Below, one piece after another: positions 1 to 8,182 of a stretch of 43,736 bases of DNA (position 1 is its first letter; the number at the start of each line of letters is the position of its first letter). Under the pieces are notes generated by a model. It made no database searches and was not told the origin of the DNA. It was given only the letters and a program-made list of their open reading frames with translations. The position numbers were made by a program, and so were the translations under genes. The DNA comes from Desulfobacteraceae bacterium (GTDB lineage Bacteria > Desulfobacterota > Desulfobacteria > Desulfobacterales > Desulfobacteraceae): positions 1 to 43,736 of the forward strand of contig JAAEKY010000922.1 in NCBI GenBank assembly GCA_024227235.1, in the 5' to 3' direction.

Positions 1-308
1 AATTATCTGTTTTAGAAAAAGAAGGAATGGTTCAACGATTCGAATATACGTTTGAACTGGCGTGGAAAACGTTAAAAGATTTTTTAGATGATCAAAATGT
101 TGATGCCAAATTCCCCAGGAAAGTCATTAAAAAGGCCTTTGAGTACGAAATTATCGAAGATGGTGTCATTTGGCTTGAAATGATGGAACAAAGAAATTTA
201 ATGGCCCATACCTATAGTGATGAAATTTTCAAAAAGGCTGTAAAAGCTATTTGTGAAAAATATTATACAGCTATTTTACAAGTTTTTACTTTTTTTTTGA
301 AAAAATAA
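1..308 (+). CDS. Nucleotidyltransferase substrate-binding protein, HI0074 family (5' end outside window)
   Basis: This is the helical partner of a minimal nucleotidyltransferase pair. The reading frame is open from base 3, before the first ATG at 27. The residues ahead of that ATG (LSVLEKEG) run straight into the family core QRFEYTFELAWKTLKDFL, so the true start lies upstream of the window and the gene is partial. A second conserved block, WLEMMEQRNLMAHTY, matches the HI0074/HEPN-like helical fold. The stop codon overlaps the next ATG by one base (TAATG), which implies translational coupling. Pairs of this type have been proposed as toxin-antitoxin modules in which the nucleotidyltransferase modifies its HEPN-like partner. 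That role is inferred here. Confidence 0.85.
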   Translation, partial: LSVLEKEGMVQRFEYTFELAWKTLKDFLDDQNVDAKFPRKVIKKAFEYEIIEDGVIWLEMMEQRNLMAHTYSDEIFKKAVKAICEKYYTAILQVFTFFLKK

Positions 309-613
309 TGTTTGGTATTGATCAAAATATCATTGATATGATTCGATCTGAGATAATGAAATCTAAAGATATAAAAGATATTTTAATCTTTGGTTCCAGA
401 GCAAAAGGCAATTATAAAAAAGGATCGGATATTGATATTACTATTAAAGGTAAGAATATATCTTTCGAGCTTTTAACCCAATTTAAAACTAAATTTAATC
501 AAGAGATGCCCATACCCTACCATGTCGATATTATTCATTTCGAATCCATATCTAATACGGATTTGATCGCCCATATCAGGCGGGTAGGGGTCAGTATTCT
601 GGATCCTGTCTAA
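308..613 (+). CDS. Minimal nucleotidyltransferase (MNT / HI0073-like)
   Basis: A 101-residue single-domain protein of the DNA polymerase beta-type nucleotidyltransferase superfamily. The signature GSRAKG is at residues 29-34 and SDID at 40-43 (D41 and D43 as metal ligands). A third acidic residue is in VDIIHF at D74. All three catalytic carboxylates are therefore present and an active enzyme is likely. It shares one base with the upstream HI0074-type gene, so the two are probably made together. The family transfers nucleotides to protein or RNA targets, and the actual target here is unknown. Antitoxin activity is an inference from the pair architecture. Confidence 0.85.
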   Translation: MFGIDQNIIDMIRSEIMKSKDIKDILIFGSRAKGNYKKGSDIDITIKGKNISFELLTQFKTKFNQEMPIPYHVDIIHFESISNTDLIAHIRRVGVSILDPV

Positions 614-828
614 TTGATGATTTATCAAGCAATAAATGAGGGTGTTTTGAAATATAATTCATTTCCTGCTGTCTTTAATTGCGGAAAACCTCAATTGTTA
701 ATTTCATTATAATCATTTGTAATTATTATTAATTTTTATAATTTATATTTTTTTGGTTGTAAAATATATAAATTATTGTTAGTTTTTCATACCTAAATTT
801 TGATTGTTGGTTATTTTACAGATGTGAC

Positions 829-857
829 TTGATTGCTTTGAATTTACATTATATATA
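829..857 (+). promoter_or_regulatory. Candidate sigma70 promoter of serC-serA
   Basis: TTGATT (829-834), 17-base spacer, TATATA (852-857), about 30 bases ahead of the serC start. It lies in an AT-rich 273-bp intergenic stretch (614-886) in which I see no gene. The -10 region is low complexity, so the match could be chance. Confidence 0.35.
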
Positions 858-886
858 AAATAAATACTTTAAATAAAGGAAAACTA

Positions 887-1975
887 ATGACAGATCAACG
901 AATTTTCAATTTTAATGCAGGGCCTGCAGCATTGCCTTTAAAGGTCTTGAAAGACATACAATCTTCATTTTTAAATTTTAATCAATCGGGCATGTCTGTA
1001 ACAGAAATCAGCCATCGCTCGGTATACTTTGATGACGTGATTAATGATGCGGTTGAGCGCGCAAAAAGACTTTTAAAGCTTGATGACAGATTTCATGTTT
1101 TATTTTTGCAGGGCGGGGCGTCCATGCAATTTGCCATGATGCCTATGAACCTTTTATCGGGTGATGATTCAGCAGATTTCGTTAATACGGGTACCTGGTC
1201 TACAAAAGCCATTAAGGAAGCTGAAATTCTAAAGAAAAATTTTAAAGTGGTCGCATCATCTGAAGATAAAAATTTTTCATATATTCCAAAAGATATTGAA
1301 TTTTCAAATGATGCCAAGTATGTGCATCTGACTTCTAATAATACAATCAAAGGCACGCAATTTAATGAGTTTCCAGATACCAATGGAATTCCTATCTTAT
1401 GTGATATGTCTTCAGATATTTTTTCTCGACCTTTGGATATGGATAAGTTTGGTTTGATTTATGCCGGGGCGCAAAAGAATCTGGGACCTTCAGGAACCTG
1501 TATGGTCATTATCCGGCAAGATGTTCTTGATATGGCAAATGATGATTTGCCAAGTATGTTAAAATATTCTACCTATGCCGCAAAAAATTCTATGTATAAT
1601 ACGCCGCCTTGTTTTGGGATATATACCATTGATCTTGTATTAAAATGGATAGAAGAAGATATGGGTGGATTAGAAAAGGTTGAACAACACAATATAAAAA
1701 AAGCAGATCTATTATATGATTGTATTGATTCAAGTTCTTTTTATAAAACAACCGCGGAAAAATATTCAAGATCTTTGATGAATGTGACCTTTAGACTGCC
1801 CAGTGAAGATCTTGAAAAACAATTTGTTGCCAAAGCAATAGATAGCGGATTTGGTGGACTTAAAGGACACCGGTCTGTTGGTGGATGCAGGGCATCAATC
1901 TATAATGCTGCAACTTTGGAGAGTATTCAAGCTCTCGTTCAATTTATGGAAGTGTTTGAAAAGGAGAATAAATGA
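887..1975 (+). CDS. serC: Phosphoserine aminotransferase
   Basis: PLP-dependent class V aminotransferase that converts 3-phosphohydroxypyruvate and glutamate to 3-phosphoserine in cytosolic serine synthesis. It can also serve pyridoxine synthesis. At 362 residues it is full length for the family. The N-terminus (IFNFNAGPAALP) is typical. The PLP lysine is K197 in AGAQKNLGPSG, matching the E. coli position closely, and the C-terminal GLKGHRSVGGCRAS phosphate-binding block is present. An AAAGGA ribosome site precedes the ATG. The stop overlaps the serA start as ATGA, so serC and serA form one coupled unit for consecutive pathway steps. No serB appears in the window. Confidence 0.97.
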   Translation: MTDQRIFNFNAGPAALPLKVLKDIQSSFLNFNQSGMSVTEISHRSVYFDDVINDAVERAKRLLKLDDRFHVLFLQGGASMQFAMMPMNLLSGDDSADFVNTGTWSTKAIKEAEILKKNFKVVASSEDKNFSYIPKDIEFSNDAKYVHLTSNNTIKGTQFNEFPDTNGIPILCDMSSDIFSRPLDMDKFGLIYAGAQKNLGPSGTCMVIIRQDVLDMANDDLPSMLKYSTYAAKNSMYNTPPCFGIYTIDLVLKWIEEDMGGLEKVEQHNIKKADLLYDCIDSSSFYKTTAEKYSRSLMNVTFRLPSEDLEKQFVAKAIDSGFGGLKGHRSVGGCRASIYNAATLESIQALVQFMEVFEKENK

Positions 1976-3555
1976 TGAAAGTGCTTGTCAGTGATAAAAT
2001 TGGAGATGCAGGATTAGAGATATTTGAAAATCAGGAAGGTATTGAACTGGATGTAAAGACTGGCCTTGAACCTGATGCGCTAAAAGAAATTATTGGGCAG
2101 TATGACGCACTGGCTATCAGAAGTGCCACCAAAGTCACCAAAGAAATTCTTGATGCAGCAACCAATCTTAAAGTCATTGCAAGAGCAGGGATTGGCCTTG
2201 ATAATGTGGATATTGAAGAAGCCACAAAAAAGGGTGTTGCTGTAATGAATACCCCTGGTGGGAATACGGTAACAACCGCCGAGCATGCCATTGCTATGAT
2301 GATGGCATTGACAAGAAATATCCCTCGGGCAACCCAGTCCTTGAAAGAAACCAAATGGGAGAAAAAACTGCTTCAGGGAAGAGAAATCCGAAATAAAACA
2401 TTTGGTGTAATCGGATTCGGTAATATTGGATCGATTGCTGCAGGCCTTGCAAAAGGGCTGAGGATGAAAGTCATTGTATTTGATCCGTATATTTCTTCTG
2501 AGCATATTGAAAAAGCAGGGTTTGAATATGTGACACTGGATCAATTGTATGAAAAATCAGATTATATTACCATCCATGTTCCAAAGATGGATGCCACCAT
2601 TGATTTATTGAATGCCGCAGCTTTTGCTAAAATGAAAGATGGTGTTATGGTGATGAATTGTGCAAGGGGCGGTATCATAAATGAGTCTGACCTTTATGAT
2701 GCCATTCAATCGGGTAAAGTCGCCGGAGCCGCATTGGATGTATTTGTCACCGAACCTCCGGGAGATCATCCATTGTTGAAGCTTGACCAGGTGATTGCTA
2801 CACCGCATCTGGGTGCATCTACTGCAGAAGCCCAGACAAATGTAGCTGTTGCTGCGGCCAACCAGATTATTGCTTATCTGTTGCACGATACGGTTATTAA
2901 TGCGGTCAATGTTCCATCGGTTACAGGCGAAGTGTTAAAACAGCTTAAACCTTATATATACCTGGCAGAGAAGATGGGCATTATGCAGGGCCAAATTACA
3001 AAAGGCGGCATAAAAGAAGTAGATATAGAATACATTGGCAAAATCCCAGAGTTAGATTTAAAACCGATTTCTATTGCTGGAATTAAAGGAATGTTAAGCC
3101 AATTTGTTCAAGAAGAAGTTAACTCGGTGAATGCTATCTCTTATGCCAAAGAACTGGGTATTAAAATTTCTGAATCAAGCTCTAAAGAAGCGGGCAACTT
3201 TTTGAATCTTATCAGAATGACCATTGTAACTGAAAAAGAAACCCATATTTTAGAAGGAACTATTTTTGGTAAAGATGATGCCAGAATTGTCAGGATTAAT
3301 AAATTTAGACTTGAAGTCATTCCTGAAGGGCATTTGGCTTTAATACATAATGTTGACAAGCCAGGTTCCATTGGTTCCATGGGGGTTACACTTGGAAAAT
3401 ATGATATCAATATTGCTCGCATGATGGTGGGAAGAGAAGAAGATGGCAATAGAAATATTATTTTCCTTAAGACAGATACGCCCATACCTCAAGAGGTTGC
3501 AAAAGAAATTGAAGATCTCGATTTGGTGATCAGTATGAGTACTTTTGAATTATAG
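1972..3555 (+). CDS. serA: D-3-phosphoglycerate dehydrogenase, long ACT-domain form
   Basis: NAD-dependent oxidation of 3-phosphoglycerate, the first step of serine synthesis. At 527 residues this is the long form: substrate domain, NAD domain (GFGNIG 148-153), intervening domain, and C-terminal ACT domain from about residue 455 (LIHNVDKPGSIGSMG) that commonly mediates serine feedback. Catalytic residues R232 (NCARGG), E261 and H279 are visible. There are two adjacent ATGs. The AAGGAG at 1961-1966 is five bases from the first (1972) and eight from the second (1975), so the second may be the real start, giving 526 residues. A strong terminator follows. Confidence 0.97.
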   Translation: MMKVLVSDKIGDAGLEIFENQEGIELDVKTGLEPDALKEIIGQYDALAIRSATKVTKEILDAATNLKVIARAGIGLDNVDIEEATKKGVAVMNTPGGNTVTTAEHAIAMMMALTRNIPRATQSLKETKWEKKLLQGREIRNKTFGVIGFGNIGSIAAGLAKGLRMKVIVFDPYISSEHIEKAGFEYVTLDQLYEKSDYITIHVPKMDATIDLLNAAAFAKMKDGVMVMNCARGGIINESDLYDAIQSGKVAGAALDVFVTEPPGDHPLLKLDQVIATPHLGASTAEAQTNVAVAAANQIIAYLLHDTVINAVNVPSVTGEVLKQLKPYIYLAEKMGIMQGQITKGGIKEVDIEYIGKIPELDLKPISIAGIKGMLSQFVQEEVNSVNAISYAKELGIKISESSSKEAGNFLNLIRMTIVTEKETHILEGTIFGKDDARIVRINKFRLEVIPEGHLALIHNVDKPGSIGSMGVTLGKYDINIARMMVGREEDGNRNIIFLKTDTPIPQEVAKEIEDLDLVISMSTFEL

Positions 3556-3571
3556 TAGTCCTTAATATGGA

Positions 3572-3610
3572 TCCCTCATATATCTTTTAAAGATTATGAG
3601 GGATTTTTTT
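3572..3610 (+). terminator. Rho-independent terminator after serA
   Basis: A perfect 9-bp stem, TCCCTCATA (3572-3580) with TATGAGGGA (3595-3603), followed directly by seven T (3604-3610). The right arm also carries the only purine-rich sequence ahead of the rsmE start. Confidence 0.85.
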
Positions 3611-3613
3611 ATC

Positions 3614-4324
3614 ATGAATTTAATTCTTCTTGAAAAAAAAGATTTTATAGATAGAGACCATGTGATTTTAACAGGCAGACAATTTAAACATTTAGTTTCT
3701 GTCAATAAAGTTGAAAAGAATGATGAATTGATCTGTGGGATTTTGAACGGAAAAATTGGAACTGGGCGTATTACTAAAATATCAAGTGAATGTATCGAGA
3801 TGAAAGTTCATCTTGATACAGATCCACCAAAATCGTTGCCATTAACACTTGTTTTAGCTCTTCCCAGGCCAAAAATGCTAAAGCGAATTATTGAAAATGT
3901 TACGAGTCTGGGTGTTAAAGATATTTATCTTATTAATTCATGGCGAGTGGAAAAAAGTTTCTGGCAAACGCCATTGCTTAGTGAAGACAATTTAAAAAAG
4001 TTTATGATTCTGGGGTTGGAACAAAGCAAAGATACCCGGATGCCACACATCCATCAGCGTAGATTTTTTACATCATTTGTTAAAAAAGAATTGCCTCAGC
4101 TTTCAAAAGACAGCGTATGTATTACAGCACACCCAAACGCGTTAAAAAGATGTCCTTCCGGGGTAAATAAAAAGATCATCCTTGCCATCGGACCCGAAGG
4201 GGGTTTTATTGATATAGAAATAGAAACATTGGAAAAAAATGGATTTTTATCCTATCATATAGGGCAAAGGATACTTAAGGTTGAAACAGCGGTTATTGCA
4301 TTAATTTCAAGATTATATTTATAA
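3614..4324 (+). CDS. rsmE: 16S rRNA (uracil-1498-N3) methyltransferase
   Basis: SPOUT-class methyltransferase that uses S-adenosylmethionine to methylate U1498 of 16S rRNA. The start chosen is ATG 3614 (MNLILLEKKDF). An upstream in-frame ATG at 3596 lies inside the serA terminator stem and would add a non-family peptide (MRDFFI). The resulting 236 residues is normal length. Family motifs include LALPRPKMLKRIIENV, GLEQSKDTRMP, the knot motif AIGPEGGF and RILKVETAVI near the C-terminus. The only candidate ribosome site, GAGGGA at 3598-3603, is in the terminator's right arm, so folding and translation may compete. Confidence 0.95.
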   Translation: MNLILLEKKDFIDRDHVILTGRQFKHLVSVNKVEKNDELICGILNGKIGTGRITKISSECIEMKVHLDTDPPKSLPLTLVLALPRPKMLKRIIENVTSLGVKDIYLINSWRVEKSFWQTPLLSEDNLKKFMILGLEQSKDTRMPHIHQRRFFTSFVKKELPQLSKDSVCITAHPNALKRCPSGVNKKIILAIGPEGGFIDIEIETLEKNGFLSYHIGQRILKVETAVIALISRLYL

Positions 4325-4337
4325 AAAGGGTATTTTG

Positions 4338-4505
4338 ATGAGCCAAAAAAAGAAAGTTGAAAAGGAGCGGAAAATGTCTTTTGACAGTCTGCCGCCCAGT
4401 GTTAAAGAATCATTGACCCCAGAAGAAAAAGAGCTTTTTCTCCATTCAGATGAATGGCCAGAGTCACTATTTGAAAAGTTGGAAGAGTTTATCGTAAAAG
4501 AATAA
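4338..4505 (+). CDS. 55-residue charged protein of unknown function
   Basis: A small ORF starting 13 bases after rsmE, with AAAAAGGG at 4323-4330 as a well-placed ribosome site. It begins MSQKKKVEKERKMSF and ends EKLEEFIVKE. It is highly charged with no membrane segment and no cysteine. The middle (LPPSVKESLTPEEKELFLHSDEWPES) looks like a short helical peptide. The ribosome site, tight spacing and ordinary codon use support a real gene. I do not recognise a family. A new promoter begins right after its stop, so it is the last gene of the rsmE unit. Confidence 0.6.
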   Translation: MSQKKKVEKERKMSFDSLPPSVKESLTPEEKELFLHSDEWPESLFEKLEEFIVKE

Positions 4506-4507
4506 AA

Positions 4508-4536
4508 TTGACACCCGTGACTATACTCCATAGAAT
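4508..4536 (+). promoter_or_regulatory. Sigma70-type promoter of the cyclic-nucleotide-binding gene
   Basis: TTGACA (4508-4513), 17-base spacer, TAGAAT (4531-4536): a full -35 match and five of six at -10. It lies 34 bases ahead of the ATG at 4570. A TATAAT at 4541-4546 is too far from this -35 (27 bases) to be its partner. Confidence 0.6.
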
Positions 4537-4569
4537 AAGGTATAATAATTCTTTCCTAAAGGCGTATAC

Positions 4570-5055
4570 ATGAGTAAAGCACCTAAAGTTAATATAGAAA
4601 GGTTTACAAAGTATGCTCAAATATTAGAAAAAACCAAATGGGCAAAAGATTTTTCCTGGGAAGATATCCGAATAATTTGTAATTATATCTACCCTGTTGT
4701 GGCAAAAAAAGGAGCCACTATATTCAAGGAAGGGGATCAACAAGAGAGCCTTGGTATTATTGTCAAAGGATCAGTTGATATTTATAAGGAAAATGTTGGT
4801 GACTCGATAAAAGTGGCCACATTGAAAAGTTCTCAAACATTTGGTGAAATGGCTTTGATCGATGGGGAACCTCGGTCAGCATCGGGTATTGCAGCCCAAA
4901 AAAGCGTCATTTTTTTTATTTCAAAAAGTAGTTTGGTCAGCTTATCTAAAGACCACCCTAAATTGGGACTTCAAATTTTATGGAAAATTTCAAAATTAAT
5001 CAGCCAGCGCCTTAGAAAAACCACGGGTCAATTAGTTGATTTTATTGAAGATTAA
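4570..5055 (+). CDS. Stand-alone cyclic-nucleotide-binding domain protein
   Basis: A 161-residue cytosolic protein made almost entirely of a CNMP-binding beta-roll. The phosphate-binding cassette FGEMAL (91-96) is followed by PRSAS (101-105), which has the Glu (E93) and Arg (R102) needed to hold a cyclic nucleotide and the small/polar residue typical of cAMP binders. The C-terminal helices (LISQRLRKT) resemble the CRP linker helix, but no helix-turn-helix follows. It is therefore unlikely to bind DNA alone and may act as a sensor subunit. The class I adenylate cyclase 1 kb away is an obvious cAMP source. It converges on the HDOD gene with a 4-base stop overlap. Confidence 0.88.
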   Translation: MSKAPKVNIERFTKYAQILEKTKWAKDFSWEDIRIICNYIYPVVAKKGATIFKEGDQQESLGIIVKGSVDIYKENVGDSIKVATLKSSQTFGEMALIDGEPRSASGIAAQKSVIFFISKSSLVSLSKDHPKLGLQILWKISKLISQRLRKTTGQLVDFIED

Positions 5056-6065
5056 ATTTTTTGGTTTTTTGTATCTATTTCCAGTATCGCGGCATGTTTC
5101 GTTATTTTTTCCCAAGAACTTTTAAATAATTTTATTGAATCAGAGGTAGATATTTCCAAGCTGTGGCTATAATTTCTAGAAATTAAAAGTATATTTTTAC
5201 TAATAGCATTCTCTTCCATTGAAAATCCAGTATTACACAAGTCATTAGAAAATGCACAAATATATCGTTGAAGGTCGTCGATAGATAATTGATTTTTTTT
5301 CTTACTATACGTGGTTACAGGAATCATGGCATTAATGATTGAAGAAGGCAGGTTCCATTTTGAGGCCACAAATCGTCCTAACTCACTATAGGATATACCC
5401 ATGATGGATTTTGAAGCTTGCTCTCTTGATAGATTTTCTTCATCAATACAAATTTCTATATTTATGAAAACCTGGGGTGAAAATAATGCTACCATATATT
5501 CACCAAAATCATAAAGCATGGCACTGATTTGAATAGACTCGGAATCTTTAAGTCCTTCGTCTATCGCTATTTGACGGGCTATGATACTTCGTTGCAGTGC
5601 TTTTAACCCTTTTTCTTTTAATATTTTAATATTTGTAATGTCATGCATAAATTCATAGATTTTAAGGCTGGCGGCGGCAAGTTTTATTTCTTCTGTACCA
5701 AGAATAATCATCGCCTCTGATACCGTTGAAATTCCGTTATTAGAAAATTGGCCGTAAAATGAAGAATTTACAAGTCTTAGTAATTTAGTTGTCAGTGCAA
5801 CATCTTTTAATATGACATCTGCAATATCACTGGCAGAAGAATATTTCATTTGGAGAATTTCATTTATATCTTTGATTTGAACAGAAGATGAAAAAAAAGA
5901 TTTATTATCAAGGATCTTATTAAAGATACCTGTAAGAAGTTTTTTATGTCTTTCTTTGTCCGTATTTTGCTTTTTAGGAAGTTGAACAGTAGAATGGTTG
6001 GTCATTTTGGATAAATCTATAGCGTCCAATTCAATTCCTTCATGCGGTGTAGCCGGACCTGTCAT
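5052..6065 (-). CDS. HDOD-domain signalling protein
   Basis: The start is placed at ATG 6065 (MTGPATPHEG), preceded by GGAG five bases away. An in-frame extension to 6212 would run into the divergent adenylate cyclase gene and reads as low-complexity sequence. The 337-residue product has an HDOD domain over about residues 55-255: the ILKDVALTTKLLRLVNSSFYG helix block, then LGTEEIKLAAAS, then a degenerate HD motif YDFGE (185-189). HDOD proteins lack the metal-dependent phosphohydrolase residues and are thought to be regulatory or scaffold proteins, often near cyclic-nucleotide signalling. Its stop (TTAA) overlaps the convergent cyclic-nucleotide-binding gene. The specific role is unknown. Confidence 0.88.
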   Translation of the reverse strand: MTGPATPHEGIELDAIDLSKMTNHSTVQLPKKQNTDKERHKKLLTGIFNKILDNKSFFSSSVQIKDINEILQMKYSSASDIADVILKDVALTTKLLRLVNSSFYGQFSNNGISTVSEAMIILGTEEIKLAAASLKIYEFMHDITNIKILKEKGLKALQRSIIARQIAIDEGLKDSESIQISAMLYDFGEYMVALFSPQVFINIEICIDEENLSREQASKSIMGISYSELGRFVASKWNLPSSIINAMIPVTTYSKKKNQLSIDDLQRYICAFSNDLCNTGFSMEENAISKNILLISRNYSHSLEISTSDSIKLFKSSWEKITKHAAILEIDTKNQKI

Positions 6066-6104
6066 TTTTACTCCAAATTGAAAAAGAAAACTTGAAAAAA
6101 ATTT

Positions 6105-8174
6105 GTGTTCAGCAATATAATGCGTGATAATAATCTTTTTTTTACTCCTTTTCAATGGATTTATGTAAATACAAAAGGTCCTTGTATCGATAAAACAAAA
6201 AATATAATCCACGACCTTAAAGGTTGTATCGAAAAAAATCGGACGGCCTTTTCAAATTACAACATCGTAAGGATGAGAGAAGCCATACGGTATTTTTCAA
6301 AAGAACAACTTCAAATATTTATAAAAATACCGTTTTTACTGCATATAAATTCACCGAAATATCCAGGGTTTATAGACTCAAAGATGACAGTGCATGGAAT
6401 TTGGAATTTTGAAAATTCGGGTTTTTATAAAGAAGCAATAAAATCCAATTTTTTTTCAAAAGCGATCATTGATAAAATTAAGAATGTCAATCCTGCTATC
6501 CTTGGGTTCTATCACATAGGCAGTTTAGGGACGTTTACGCAATCCATTGGATCAGATTTCGACTATTGGGTCATCATAGATAAAAAAAAGTTTACCAAAG
6601 ATCGTTACAACAACTTAGAAGCAAAACTTGATGCCATTTTAAAGTACAGTAGAGAAGAATATAATCAGGAAGTCAGTTTCTTTATCATTGATAAAAAAGA
6701 TATTAAAAATGATTGTTATGCACCGTTTATGGGAGAAGAGACACTTTTAGCGCCTAAAAAATTTTTAAAAGAAGAGTTTTACAGAACATTTCTAATGATC
6801 GCCGGGAAAATTCCTGTTTGGTTTGTATTGCCGGATAAAGAGGATTTGCAACAGAATATAGAGTTGAATTCTGAGGGAATTAAAACCCAGGTATTATCCA
6901 TTCATGATGATTTAATTGATTTGGGCCAGATAAGAACTATACCCGTCGAGGATGTTTTAAAAGGCCTTTTATGGCATATTTGTAAATCTAAAGAAGATTC
7001 TGTAAAAGCCATTATCAAAGCAACAATGATTTTCAGCTATGGATTCAGCTCCAAAATGGTTAAACTTCTGCTATGTGAGAAAATTAAGGCGGGATATTCA
7101 ATGGCCGGGATTGATGACTACAGTGTGGATCCTTATAAAGTTTTATTTGATCAAATTATAGAATTTCATGAAACAGAAAACCCTGAAGGACTCAATTTGA
7201 TTAAGAATGCTATTTTTTTCAGGCTATGTGAGTACCCCAATGTTAAAATGCCTGCCCAAAATACCCCCAAGGGACAGTTGCTTAATAAATATATCCGGTT
7301 ATGGAAGTTAAATAAAAATCAGATAACAAAATTACTATCCTATACGAGTTGGTCAGAATCTGAAAAACTGATTTTAGAAAAATCTTTTATTAGCAGGCTT
7401 GCTCAGATGTTTAATTCTGTAATCAAAAAAACAGGGAAAACTAAATCAGTTTTTACCAGCGATAATGAGAAGAGAAATTGGGCCATTTTAACCAATAAAA
7501 TCAGGGAAAGATTGCGAAAAAACCCCAATAAGATTCCAGAATGTTCTATTTATTTAAGAAGACGGCATTTAATTCGGTTTGATATTTTAGAAAATTCACA
7601 AATTTGGGTGTTAAATATGGTTGCAGAATCTGGAAAGGAATTTAGCAAAACATACAAACATTCAGATTTTTTAGGTGTTCTGGGATGGATATTAGGAAAT
7701 CAAATTTATAACCGACAAAAAGCGACTATTCATCTTCGATCTCGTTTCCGCCTGTTTAAATCCGTTGAAAAACCAGTTGATTTAGATAAACTCTATATGG
7801 CGTTTCAACCATTAAAACCATTGTCTGACAATTGTTATGAGAACGGTGCATCATGGTTTAAAATGATAATCCTGTTGCGGTATGAAAAACAAGTCATTGT
7901 AAAAGCGGAATTTTTAATTTCAAATACCTGGGGAGAGCTTTTTAATGATTCAATCAATCTATCAGATACTGAAACTAAAAATGATCAAGTCAGCCTGATT
8001 GTAAAGGTGATTTTAAAGTATTCGAATAAGCATTTGAGATTTTTTGTCTATCAATTATCACATTTACATGATCCAAAGATTGTTTATCAGCTTAAAAAGG
8101 CATATAATGACCAGATTAGCTCGGACAAAGAAGAAGTGAATAATAAGAAAAAACCATATTTAGATAAATTATAG
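6105..8174 (+). CDS. cyaA: Class I adenylate cyclase (CyaA-type)
   Basis: Makes cAMP from ATP. It aligns by eye along its length with enterobacterial CyaA: an N-terminal block (NRTAFSNYNIVRMREA, then IPFLLHINSPKYPGFID), and the nucleotidyltransferase-fold catalytic motif GSLGT (139-143) followed by SDFDYW (D151 and D153). Next come VSFFIIDKKDIK, LKEEFYRTFLMIAGKIPVWF, LIDLGQIRTIPVEDVLKGLLW and a C-terminal domain as in class I enzymes. At 689 residues it is shorter than E. coli CyaA (848), mostly at the C-terminus. Start options are GTG 6105 or ATG 6120. Neither has a clear ribosome site and an upstream stop (6093) excludes longer forms. It is divergent from the HDOD gene with only 39-54 bases between starts. 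Confidence 0.9.
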   Translation: MFSNIMRDNNLFFTPFQWIYVNTKGPCIDKTKNIIHDLKGCIEKNRTAFSNYNIVRMREAIRYFSKEQLQIFIKIPFLLHINSPKYPGFIDSKMTVHGIWNFENSGFYKEAIKSNFFSKAIIDKIKNVNPAILGFYHIGSLGTFTQSIGSDFDYWVIIDKKKFTKDRYNNLEAKLDAILKYSREEYNQEVSFFIIDKKDIKNDCYAPFMGEETLLAPKKFLKEEFYRTFLMIAGKIPVWFVLPDKEDLQQNIELNSEGIKTQVLSIHDDLIDLGQIRTIPVEDVLKGLLWHICKSKEDSVKAIIKATMIFSYGFSSKMVKLLLCEKIKAGYSMAGIDDYSVDPYKVLFDQIIEFHETENPEGLNLIKNAIFFRLCEYPNVKMPAQNTPKGQLLNKYIRLWKLNKNQITKLLSYTSWSESEKLILEKSFISRLAQMFNSVIKKTGKTKSVFTSDNEKRNWAILTNKIRERLRKNPNKIPECSIYLRRRHLIRFDILENSQIWVLNMVAESGKEFSKTYKHSDFLGVLGWILGNQIYNRQKATIHLRSRFRLFKSVEKPVDLDKLYMAFQPLKPLSDNCYENGASWFKMIILLRYEKQVIVKAEFLISNTWGELFNDSINLSDTETKNDQVSLIVKVILKYSNKHLRFFVYQLSHLHDPKIVYQLKKAYNDQISSDKEEVNNKKKPYLDKL

Positions 8175-8182
8175 GGTGCTTG

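Noticed and set aside
2031..2544. Long reverse-strand frames inside serA
   Set aside because: They are antisense shadows of a fully conserved gene, with no ribosome site and no recognisable product.
3596..3613. Upstream ATG for rsmE
   Set aside because: It lies within the serA terminator stem. The added MRDFFI is not family sequence and has no ribosome site.
6066..6212. N-terminal extension of the HDOD protein beyond ATG 6065
   Set aside because: It overlaps the divergent adenylate cyclase, shows low-complexity Lys/Phe-rich sequence, and the ATG at 6065 has a good GGAG site.
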